DNA of 8,587 nt from Clostridia bacterium (GCA_900768035.1 CAAGBH010000057.1:1-8587); one strand, 5' to 3'; shown: positions 1 to 4,674, counted from the first letter of the stretch. Numbers and translations are program-made. The notes: generated from the sequence alone by a model not told the origin.

Positions 1-19
1 ACGTGTGCTCTTCCGATCT
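1..19. other. Illumina sequencing adapter remnant (not genomic)
   Basis: The first 19 bases read ACGTGTGCTCTTCCGATCT, which is the 3' part of the standard Illumina TruSeq/multiplexing read-2 adapter. It is fused directly to coding sequence that continues in the same reading frame by chance, so an automatic gene caller could include six adapter codons in the protein. Genomic sequence starts at about base 20. Confidence 0.93.
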
Positions 20-327
20 CGCTGATGCTTTTTAAAAATTGCCCTATTAAGAATGGTAAGGATTGCGCTCAATGTAACAAAAAAGGTGTTATTACCGATA
101 GAAAAGGCATTGAGTTTCCTATTCGTTGCAGAATGGGATATAGCGAAATGTTAAACTCAGTTCCGTTATGGATGGCTGATAAAGAGATAAGAAATGTTGA
201 TTTCGAGGTGCTGTATTTCACTAATGAAACACCCGAAAGGGTAAGCGAAGTAATTTCGCTTTATAAAAAATCAAGTCCCCCTGACTGCAAGTATACAAGA
301 GGACTTTTTTTCAGAGGAACGGTATAA
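20..327 (+). CDS. U32 peptidase-family protein, C-terminal fragment (5' end missing)
   Basis: The frame is open to the left edge and ends at TAA 325-327, giving about 100 native residues. The piece reads LMLFKNCPIKN, then DCAQC, TDRKG, FPIRC, MLNSVPLWMAD and a final TRGLFFRG. This is the usual C-terminal part of bacterial U32 family proteins (collagenase-like 'peptidases'; relatives include TrhP/YegQ, RlhA/YdcP, UbiU/UbiV). Counting from the ATG at 25, cysteines fall at 6, 14, 17 and 35. Family knowledge suggests such conserved Cys can hold an Fe-S cluster, and many members work in tRNA/rRNA hydroxylation rather than proteolysis. Which subgroup this is cannot be told from the fragment. The ATG at 25 is internal, not a start: CPIKN is preceded by in-frame family-like residues and no ribosome binding site. 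A terminator follows directly. Confidence 0.85.
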
Positions 328-328
328 T

Positions 329-362
329 AAAAAAAGGATGTTTGTAAAAACATCCTTTTTTT
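329..362. terminator. Bidirectional intrinsic terminator
   Basis: A perfect 15-bp stem (329-343 with 348-362) encloses a 4-base loop, GTAA. The core GGATGTTT/AAACATCC is flanked by seven A on the left and seven T on the right, so it works from either side. On the + strand it ends the U32-family gene. On the - strand it lies just past the 3' closing stem of the structured RNA. Confidence 0.9.
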
Positions 363-364
363 AT

Positions 365-565
365 ATCTGTTCTGTTCCCGCTTTGCCGTAATGTGCTTAA
401 AATAACCTAGCCAAAAAGCCAGGTGGGTGCCGACCATACGGTTTCGCGCTCCCTTCTTCCGAACTCGGCACAGCCGCGGGAGGTCTGCAAACCCGCCGTA
501 TGAGTGTAAGCCCCATAAATAAAGTTGTAGGGTTATATAAGTCACGGTCCGCGAACAAAGCAGGA
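365..565 (-). ncRNA. Structured non-coding RNA (raiA-motif or 6S-type candidate)
   Basis: A GC-rich, protein-free island in an AT-rich region. Read on the - strand it folds well. The closing stem is 564-556 with 385-377 (CCUGCUUUG/CAAAGCGGG), followed by UUCGCGGA and a second stem, 547-542 with 391-386. A third stem pairs 536-531 with 407-402. A 5'-side hairpin is 532-528/515-511 and a 3'-side hairpin is 423-417/412-406. Apically, 502-496 pairs perfectly with 441-435 and 471-465 pairs perfectly with 433-427, in crossed order: an H-type pseudoknot. At least five G-U pairs exist only on the - strand, which fixes the orientation. UGUUCGC beside the closing stem and the 3' hairpin before the terminal stem recall 6S RNA. 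The GC-rich pseudoknot is foreign to 6S and would suit the Firmicutes raiA-motif class. Ends are approximate; the terminator at 329-362 follows. No convincing promoter was found. Confidence 0.72.
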
Positions 566-568
566 ACT

Positions 569-658
569 ATGATTTTTCGTTTATCGCTTTGTCTTGCGCA
601 CCTTGAAATATAAAAATATGTCTACGGTGCGCAATCCTTCCCGAAAACGAAAAATCAT
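569..658. repeat. Large imperfect palindrome (~90 bp)
   Basis: The outer arms ATGATTTTTCGTTT (569-582) and AAACGAAAAATCAT (645-658) are exact inverse complements over 14 bp. After a one-base bulge, TCG/CGA (584-586 with 642-644) continues the stem. Following a 7/7 internal loop, TTGCGCACC (594-602) and GGTGCGCAA (626-634) pair over 9 bp. An ATAT/ATAT tip (608-611, 616-619) lies in the loop. No T-run follows on either strand, so it does not look like a terminator. It sits between the end of the DUF1292 gene and the 5' end of the structured RNA. A REP-like or MITE-like element, or a 5' extension of the RNA, are possible. Confidence 0.7.
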
Positions 659-714
659 TCAATTATTTGTAGTTTGTTTTTCGAACCTTGAAATTAAAAA
701 TCATTTAATTATTT
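600..714. repeat. Short direct repeats next to the palindrome
   Basis: ACCTTGAAAT occurs at 600-609 and 685-694. A 19-base unit, AAAAATCATTCAATTATTT (650-668), recurs at 696-714 with one mismatch. The right-hand copies run into the stop codon of the DUF1292 gene at 709-711. Local duplication of part of the palindrome is the simplest reading. Confidence 0.6.
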
Positions 715-1014
715 ATTCTCAATTTCAAAAAAGTCTTCCAAACGGTCAACAAAAGCGTCGGCAACGGTTTCGTATTCGTCGTCGTCTTCGATTTCATAAT
801 AATATTCTTCGCCGTCTTCTTCGCCAACCTTAACGATAACCAATTCACCGCTGTCTTCAAGCATTTTCTTGGGGTCTTCGAAAGTAGGAAGCATTGCAAG
901 GTATCTTCCTGTATCGGTTTCTATAGCGTCGAGCACTTCGAAAGTATATTCTTTGCCGTTGTCGTCAGCAAGGGTTATTAAATCGGGATTATAATCGTTA
1001 TTTGTTTCAGCCAT
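709..1014 (-). CDS. DUF1292 (YrzB-like) small acidic protein
   Basis: 101 residues from MAETNN to FEIENK, very acidic, especially the EEDGEEYYYEIEDDDEYE stretch near residues 65-82. LITLADDNGKEYTFEVLDAIETDTGRYLAMLP is the typical start of the DUF1292 family, a small cytoplasmic protein common in Firmicutes and often near ruvX. Its biochemical role is not known. The start at 1014 is chosen because GGAGG (1023-1027) lies 8 bases before it; an in-frame TTG at 1029 overlaps that ribosome binding site. It follows the ABC exporter gene by about 50 bp, with a likely promoter of its own and no terminator between, so co-transcription is also possible. The direct repeats and palindrome lie immediately downstream. 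Confidence 0.85.
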   Translation of the reverse strand: MAETNNDYNPDLITLADDNGKEYTFEVLDAIETDTGRYLAMLPTFEDPKKMLEDSGELVIVKVGEEDGEEYYYEIEDDDEYETVADAFVDRLEDFFEIENK

Positions 1015-1022
1015 TTTAAATT

Positions 1023-1027
1023 CCTCC
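1023..1027 (-). promoter_or_regulatory. Ribosome binding site that sets the DUF1292 start
   Basis: GGAGG on the - strand, 8 bases before the ATG at 1014. It overlaps the TTG that a longest-ORF rule would choose, so the shorter protein is right. Confidence 0.8.
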
Positions 1028-1043
1028 AAAATTCTTTAATTAT

Positions 1044-1072
1044 ATTTTACTGTCAAAAAAGAATTAAGTCAA
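1044..1072 (-). promoter_or_regulatory. Likely sigma-A promoter for the DUF1292 gene
   Basis: On the - strand, TTGACT (1072-1067) and TAAAAT (1049-1044) are separated by 17 bases. The start point would be near 1037, giving a leader of about 20 bases with GGAGG inside it. The -35 box runs up to the stop codon (1066-1064) of the ABC exporter gene and uses its last sense codons. Confidence 0.5.
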
Positions 1073-2944
1073 TAGTTTTTGCTTTTCATAATCAATAACT
1101 TTTTTAAACTGAGTTTCGTAAAGTTCTTTATATTTGGGGCTTTTTTCAATCAGTTCGCTGTGATTGCCTTCTGCGGTTATTATACCCTTTTCTATCACCA
1201 TTATTTTATCTGCCGCAATAACTGTTGAAAGTCTATGGGCAATAACAATACTCGTTCTGCCTTTCATAACGTTATTAAGCGCTTCGCTTATCAGGTTTTC
1301 GGATATTGAATCGAGCGAAGATGTGGCTTCGTCGAGTATTAAAATTTTCGGGTTTTTAAGCACCACACGGGCAATCGAAACACGCTGTTTTTCTCCGCCC
1401 GAAAGTTTAAGACCCCTGTTTCCCACGATGGTGTCAAACTTATTAGGTAAACTCATAATAAAATCATAAATGTTTGCAACCTTGCAAGCATTCTCAATTT
1501 CTTCTTTTGTTGCGGTGGGTTTTGCGTATAAAAGATTTTCTAAAATCGTGCCGTTAAATAGATAAGTGTCCTGTGTGACGATACCGATATTTGTTCTAAG
1601 ATATGATAAATCAAAATCTTTAACGTTAACACCTGAAATTTTAACCTCGCCTGATACCGCATCATAAAGTCTTGGTATCATACCAATTATGGTTGATTTG
1701 CCTGCGCCCGAAGTACCCACAATGGCATACATTTTTCCGCTTGGAACTTTAAAGTTAATACCCTTTAAAACTTCCTTATCTTTTTCGTAAGAAAAATGAA
1801 CGTCAGAAAATTCAACATAACTGTCGCTTATATCGGGTTTGAGCGGATTTTCGGGGTTTTCAATTTCGTGCGGTCGGTCGAGATATTCAAAAATTCTTGT
1901 AAAGAGTGCTAACGACCTTACAAAGTCAACCTGTAAATCAAGCAATGCTCGCACGGGTTGATAAAGTCGGTTCACAAGGGCCACCACAACCGTAATATCA
2001 CCGACAGAAAGATTAGTGTCACCTTTGCCCATAATCAGAAAACCGCCCGCAAAATAAATAAACAAGGGCGCAATCTGAATAAACATACCGAGGAAAACAT
2101 GAAACCAACTGCCTGCACGTCTTTCACGGATACTGGTTTTTGTAACCTCGTGGTTTATATTTTTAAATTTGTTGTATTCGTCATTTTCTTTGGTGAAAAG
2201 TTTTACGAGCATAGAACCGCTGACTGACAGCGTTTCGCCTATATGGGTGTTGAGTTCGTCGTGCTTTTCCTGAACCTCGCTTGCAAGTTCCCATCTTTTT
2301 TTACCAACTGCTCTCGTTGGAAAAATCAGGAGCGGTAACACAATAAGACCTACTATTGCCAACCGCCAGTCTGTATAAAACAGATAGAAAACGCAAGTGC
2401 CAACAGTTAAAACATTACTTACAACCGAAGTCAGCATTACCGATATTACAGAACTCACACCGTTAATATCGCTATTCATACGGGTGATAATATCACCTTG
2501 TCTTTCGTTGGTGAAAAATGCGTGAGGCATATGTTGCAAATGGTCATACATCTCGTTTCGCATATCGTAAATTATTTTTTGCGAAATCCAGGAGTTTATA
2601 TATTGCTCCAAAACGCTGATAATTTGCGAGAGTGATAAAACCACAAATGCCAACACCAATAAATGTATAAGCGCTTTTATGCTCGAGTTTGTGATTATCG
2701 AGTCAACGATTTTACCGGTAATTATGGATGGGAATAATCCCAACACTGCCGAAACAATAAGCGCAAAGAAAACCAATAAAAATTGCCATTTATAAGGTTT
2801 TAAATAACTTAAAATTCTAATTAGAAGATTTTTTGTCAGTTTAGGTTTGTTTTTCTTTTCTTTTTCGGTGAGATATCCTCTCGGTCCGCCGCCAATATGC
2901 ATAGGTCCTCGCATACCGGCAGGAGGTGGATTCATAGGCCTCAT
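1064..2944 (-). CDS. ABC transporter, fused permease-ATPase (type I exporter)
   Basis: 626 residues from MRPMNPPP, a usual half-transporter length; two copies, or one copy plus a partner encoded elsewhere, make the working pump in the cytoplasmic membrane. Residues 1-22 are a Pro/Gly/Met-rich cytoplasmic tail. The six-helix exporter domain spans about 45-350. The ATPase domain (about 375-610) has every key motif: Walker A GTSGAGKST (410-418), Q-loop VTQD (Q458), signature LSGGEKQR (514-521), Walker B ILILDE (534-539, catalytic Glu539), D-loop SLD and H-loop His570. The family (MsbA/BmrA/LmrA-like) exports lipids, drugs or peptides; the substrate cannot be read here. The start at 2944 has AGGAG seven bases upstream; the in-frame ATG at 2977 lies upstream of the likely -10 box. 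Divergent from the orphan RNA unit; no partner half-transporter or regulator gene is adjacent. Confidence 0.93.
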   Translation of the reverse strand: MRPMNPPPAGMRGPMHIGGGPRGYLTEKEKKNKPKLTKNLLIRILSYLKPYKWQFLLVFFALIVSAVLGLFPSIITGKIVDSIITNSSIKALIHLLVLAFVVLSLSQIISVLEQYINSWISQKIIYDMRNEMYDHLQHMPHAFFTNERQGDIITRMNSDINGVSSVISVMLTSVVSNVLTVGTCVFYLFYTDWRLAIVGLIVLPLLIFPTRAVGKKRWELASEVQEKHDELNTHIGETLSVSGSMLVKLFTKENDEYNKFKNINHEVTKTSIRERRAGSWFHVFLGMFIQIAPLFIYFAGGFLIMGKGDTNLSVGDITVVVALVNRLYQPVRALLDLQVDFVRSLALFTRIFEYLDRPHEIENPENPLKPDISDSYVEFSDVHFSYEKDKEVLKGINFKVPSGKMYAIVGTSGAGKSTIIGMIPRLYDAVSGEVKISGVNVKDFDLSYLRTNIGIVTQDTYLFNGTILENLLYAKPTATKEEIENACKVANIYDFIMSLPNKFDTIVGNRGLKLSGGEKQRVSIARVVLKNPKILILDEATSSLDSISENLISEALNNVMKGRTSIVIAHRLSTVIAADKIMVIEKGIITAEGNHSELIEKSPKYKELYETQFKKVIDYEKQKLLT

Positions 2945-2951
2945 AAAATCA

Positions 2952-2956
2952 CTCCT
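2952..2956 (-). promoter_or_regulatory. Ribosome binding site that sets the ABC exporter start
   Basis: AGGAG (within AAAGGAGTGATTTT) on the - strand, seven bases before the ATG at 2944. The upstream ATG at 2977 has no such site. Confidence 0.8.
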
Positions 2957-2967
2957 TTGACAAATAT

Positions 2968-2976
2968 ATTTTAGCA
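2968..2976 (-). promoter_or_regulatory. Possible extended -10 promoter for the ABC exporter
   Basis: The - strand reads TGC-TAAAAT (2976-2968), an extended -10 form. No good -35 box lies 17 bases upstream. The start point would be near 2961, leaving a leader of about 17 bases that still contains AGGAG. Confidence 0.35.
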
Positions 2977-3024
2977 TATTTAACTAAAGAAAGTATGGAT
3001 TTTTATTTATTTTAGCAAAATATA

Positions 3025-3043
3025 CAAAAGTTATTAACTTTTG
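3025..3043. promoter_or_regulatory. Perfect 19-bp dyad, candidate operator
   Basis: CAAAAGTTATTAACTTTTG is an exact palindrome of 8-bp arms around ATT. It ends one base before the -35 box (3045) of the orphan unit and lies about 50 bp upstream of the divergent ABC exporter promoter. That position and symmetry suit a dimeric helix-turn-helix regulator, but no regulator gene is present in the window. Confidence 0.5.
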
Positions 3044-3044
3044 C

Positions 3045-3073
3045 TTGACAAATTATAAAATGTGCATTATAAT
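3045..3073 (+). promoter_or_regulatory. Perfect consensus sigma-A promoter of the orphan unit
   Basis: TTGACA (3045-3050), 17 bases, TATAAT (3068-3073): both hexamers and the spacer match the consensus exactly. The start point should be near 3080, placing AAAGGAGG only about 10 bases into the transcript. A strong promoter, apparently controlled through the adjoining dyad if at all. Confidence 0.88.
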
Positions 3074-3106
3074 GAAGACGAAGAAAAGAAAGGAGGAGCA
3101 AATAAA

Positions 3107-3145
3107 ATGAAAGAGTTAACTCCACCTGAAAGGTTTCTTAAATAA
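3107..3145 (+). CDS. 12-residue micro-ORF, first in the orphan transcript
   Basis: MKELTPPERFLK, starting about 27 bases into the predicted transcript with AAAGGAGGAG (3089-3098) in front: the best ribosome binding site in the region. It should be translated if the RNA is made. I do not recognise the peptide. It could be a leader-type peptide, a microprotein, or the surviving first codons of a decayed gene whose remainder lies one frame back (a -1 shift near 3142 would extend it by 12 residues to a TAA at 3178). Confidence 0.5.
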   Translation: MKELTPPERFLK

Positions 3146-3328
3146 ACGAAAGGCGTGATTCCGATGAAGTAAAAAATTAAAAACCCAAAACTATAAATTA
3201 TTTGGAGAAAGTCCAATGTACTGATAATTAATTGTTCCAAATGGAAATTTAATATAAAACACTAAACGGTGATAAAAATGATTGTGAAAAAATATTTTAT
3301 CAAATAAACTGTTAAGGTGATTCCAATG
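3141..3328 (+). repeat. Repeated Shine-Dalgarno/ATG units
   Basis: AATAAAC-7 bases-GTGATTCC-1 base-ATG occurs at 3141-3166 and again at 3303-3328 with identical spacing. A shorter relative, CTAAAC-GGTGATAAAA-ATG, lies at 3262-3280. The segment at 3204-3225 (AGTCCAATGTACTGAT) resembles the second half of the last copy. GGTGAT matches the extended anti-Shine-Dalgarno complement AAGGAGGTGAT, so each unit looks like a start site for a tiny ORF. Confidence 0.5.
3278..3307 (+). CDS. 9-residue micro-ORF (MIVKKYFIK)
   Basis: Preceded by CGGTGAT with a short gap to the ATG. The ORF lies within a hairpin whose arms are TGATAAAA (3270-3277) and TTTTATCA (3295-3302), which would mask its start. A basic, hydrophobic peptide of unknown role. 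It may be chance. Confidence 0.25.
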   Translation: MIVKKYFIK

Positions 3329-3343
3329 TACGATTTAAAATAG
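3326..3343 (+). CDS. 5-residue micro-ORF (MYDLK)
   Basis: AAGGTGATTCCA directly precedes the ATG, a good Shine-Dalgarno match, and the unit is a copy of the one at 3141-3166. It ends in TAG. Translation is plausible, function unknown, and chance cannot be excluded. Confidence 0.25.
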   Translation: MYDLK

Positions 3344-3414
3344 CGCTCAAATAACCAAAGTTGCAAATATTTAAATTATTAACTTGGGGAACACCTCAAG
3401 AAGTCAAAAAAATA

Positions 3415-3456
3415 ATGCCGTATATGGCGGCGAGCAAAGAAGGAAAATTTGAGTAA
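3415..3456 (+). CDS. 13-residue micro-ORF (MPYMAASKEGKFE)
   Basis: The ATG has no clear ribosome binding site. The frame is open back to 3355 (33 codons) and that stretch, including TWGTPQEVKKIMPYM, reads like the end of a real protein more than random sequence does. This is the main reason to keep a decayed gene in mind. Its stop TAA (3454-3456) overlaps the ATG of the last micro-ORF, MNTTEYY (3456-3479), in a TAATG arrangement that suits translational coupling. Confidence 0.22.
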   Translation: MPYMAASKEGKFE

Positions 3457-3477
3457 TGAATACAACTGAATATTATT

Positions 3478-3517
3478 AAAGCGGTTATGAAATGGATTTT
3501 TTCATAACCGCTTTTTT
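3478..3517 (+). terminator. Intrinsic terminator of the orphan unit
   Basis: A 15-bp stem, AAAGCGGTTATGAAA (3478-3492) with its complement (3500-3514), encloses a 7-base loop; the T-run at 3512-3517 completes it. On the - strand the stem is followed by TTTAATAATATT, a weaker tract, so it may also end the lipoprotein gene arriving from the right (stop at 3526). Confidence 0.9.
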
Positions 3518-3525
3518 GTTATTGT

Positions 3526-4599
3526 TTATTGATAAGATGGTTCAACAATTTTCTTAACTTTAAACTGTTTTACAGCGTAGTTGTTAATATCGGCTTTGAG
3601 GTCTTTTGCAATCTTTGCAATATCCTTTTTATATTCCTCGTCTTTGATGAGGTGGCGGATAGTAATGTCGAGGTTTTCAAGATAATATTTATCTGCTTTG
3701 ATGTCTTGCTTCACTGCAACGATATAACCTGCATCGCCTGCTATTTCAATGAGTTTAACTTCGCCTGTTTTCATTTTTCTGATGGTTTTATAGTTTTCGT
3801 TTTCGTAACCTGTACCCTCAGCGCCTAAAACAGAAGCATATTCGTCTTTCGGTTTTGCTTCTTCGGTTTCGGTTTCTTCTTGGTCTTTATCGGTGATATT
3901 ATTATATTCTTTATAGATTTCTTCGAATGTGCGTTTTCCGCTCTTTAAATCATCAGCATAAGTTTTGAACTTGTTTTTGATATCTTTCTTTTGGGCGTCG
4001 GTTTCTTCTGAGAAAGTAACCTCTAAAACATCAGCAATAATGAAGTTATCATAAAGTTTTTCTTTAATATCTTTAGCGGGGATTTCTTTCTCTCCATCTT
4101 TGCCGTAAAGATGCTCAAAGTAGAGGTTAGAATAATAAGAATCGGTCATAAACTTGGTGTAAGTGTTCTGACCTACGCCGTTGGGTTCAAAATACTGCTG
4201 ATAGCCGTAACTTGACCAGTAATAAGATGCATAGTATTCTGCAGTTGAAACTGTCTCGTCGTCAAGTTTAAGGTCGGCTTTTTTGCATAAAGACTTATAA
4301 GCGGCAATTTCTTTAATCATTTCGATTGCACGGTCTTCAACCCATTTAGTATATTCTTTGTCGTCAATCTTTTTGGAATAATAGTCAACTTCTTGTTGCC
4401 TTTCTTCTTCGGTTAAAGTTTCTTGAACTTTGTTTTGGGCTTCCATATTAGCGTTCATAAGAGCGCACATATAATATGCAGAAGTAAACTCAAAACCGTC
4501 AACAGTTACTGCAATTTCATTCTTTTTATGGCAACCCACAACCGACAATGCCATAACACAGATAAGTGCTGACGCTAAAATATTTTTAAAAATCTTCAT
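3526..4599 (-). CDS. PrsA/SurA-like lipoprotein (putative extracytoplasmic foldase)
   Basis: 357 residues. A type II signal peptide (MKIFKNILASALICVMALSVVGC) has a lipobox VVGC with lipidated Cys23, so the mature protein is anchored outside the cytoplasmic membrane. Residues about 30-185 form a helical region typical of the SurA_N/trigger-factor-like chaperone part of PrsA foldases. Residues about 187-300 take the place of a parvulin-type prolyl isomerase domain: IADVLEVTFSEET at its start and KMKTGEVKLIEIAGDAGYIVAVKQDI at its end. The parvulin His residues expected in the HIL and GYHII strands are not there, and an acidic insert (DKDQEETETEEAKPKDE, about 237-253) interrupts it, so isomerase activity is doubtful. 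The start at 4599 has GGAGGT seven bases upstream. It follows mfd by 75 bp with its own probable promoter. Confidence 0.82.
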   Translation of the reverse strand: MKIFKNILASALICVMALSVVGCHKKNEIAVTVDGFEFTSAYYMCALMNANMEAQNKVQETLTEEERQQEVDYYSKKIDDKEYTKWVEDRAIEMIKEIAAYKSLCKKADLKLDDETVSTAEYYASYYWSSYGYQQYFEPNGVGQNTYTKFMTDSYYSNLYFEHLYGKDGEKEIPAKDIKEKLYDNFIIADVLEVTFSEETDAQKKDIKNKFKTYADDLKSGKRTFEEIYKEYNNITDKDQEETETEEAKPKDEYASVLGAEGTGYENENYKTIRKMKTGEVKLIEIAGDAGYIVAVKQDIKADKYYLENLDITIRHLIKDEEYKKDIAKIAKDLKADINNYAVKQFKVKKIVEPSYQ

Positions 4600-4633
4600 T
4601 TTTAATACCTCCGTAAGTATTTACAATAAAATT

Positions 4634-4662
4634 ATTATATAATAAAACATTGTAAAAGTCTA
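4634..4662 (-). promoter_or_regulatory. Likely promoter of the foldase lipoprotein gene
   Basis: On the - strand, TAGACT (4662-4657) and TATAAT (4639-4634) are 17 bases apart. The start point would be near 4627, with GGAGGT (4612-4607) inside a ~28-base leader. No terminator separates it from mfd, so readthrough is possible too. Confidence 0.5.
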
Positions 4663-4674
4663 CTAAAATTTTTG

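Larger units (their letters stand above)
3079..3517 (+). ncRNA. Orphan ~440-nt transcript with tiny ORFs; unknown function
   Basis: The unit is bounded by a consensus promoter and a strong terminator but has no ORF longer than 14 codons with an ATG. It contains MKELTPPERFLK (3107-3145), MK (3164-3172), MY (3216-3224), MEI (3241-3252), MIVKKYFIK (3278-3307), MYDLK (3326-3343), MPYMAASKEGKFE (3415-3456) and MNTTEYY (3456-3479). Several starts follow GGTGAT or a similar Shine-Dalgarno match. Small hairpins are visible: TTGGA/TCCAA (3202-3216), TGATAAAA/TTTTATCA (3270-3302) and CTTGGGG/CCTCAAG (3383-3400, with a G-U pair only on this strand). The next gene downstream is on the opposite strand, so this is not a leader. 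It could be a dual-function RNA, a micro-ORF array, a structured RNA, or the remains of a small gene (one frame has six TAA stops from 3142 to 3456 and no other stops). Confidence 0.55.

Noticed and set aside
261..545. 94-codon - strand ORF across the terminator and the structured RNA
   Set aside because: It runs antisense over the real U32-family C-terminus and through the terminator, and the RNA pairing explains the GC-rich sequence better. No ribosome binding site and no family-like motifs.
569..658. Intrinsic terminator of the DUF1292 gene
   Set aside because: The palindrome has long internal loops and no T-run on the relevant side.
594..833. 79-codon + strand ORF over the palindrome and DUF1292
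   Set aside because: Basic, low-complexity translation antisense to a recognised family member.
705..899. - strand ORF in another frame within DUF1292
   Set aside because: A shadow of the DUF1292 gene, lacking a ribosome binding site.
1050..1055. TTGACA on the - strand as the -35 box of the DUF1292 promoter
   Set aside because: The nearest TATAAT is only 6 bases away and nothing suitable lies 17 bases downstream; TTGACT/TAAAAT fits better.
2945..2977. Eleven-residue N-terminal extension of the ABC exporter (MLKYICQRSDF)
   Set aside because: It overlaps the ribosome binding site and likely -10 box; the ATG at 2944 has the well-placed AGGAG.
3141..3328. CRISPR array
   Set aside because: The repeats are short, imperfect and unevenly spaced, contain Shine-Dalgarno/ATG elements, and no cas genes are present.
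3107..3456. Stop-codon reassignment of TAA
   Set aside because: The neighbouring genes (U32 family, DUF1292, ABC, foldase, mfd) all end normally at TAA, so TAA is a stop in this organism.
3045..3517. Riboswitch or T-box leader
   Set aside because: The unit ends in a terminator and the next gene is on the other strand; no T-box GGUGG-type bulge in a usable place or known aptamer core was recognised.
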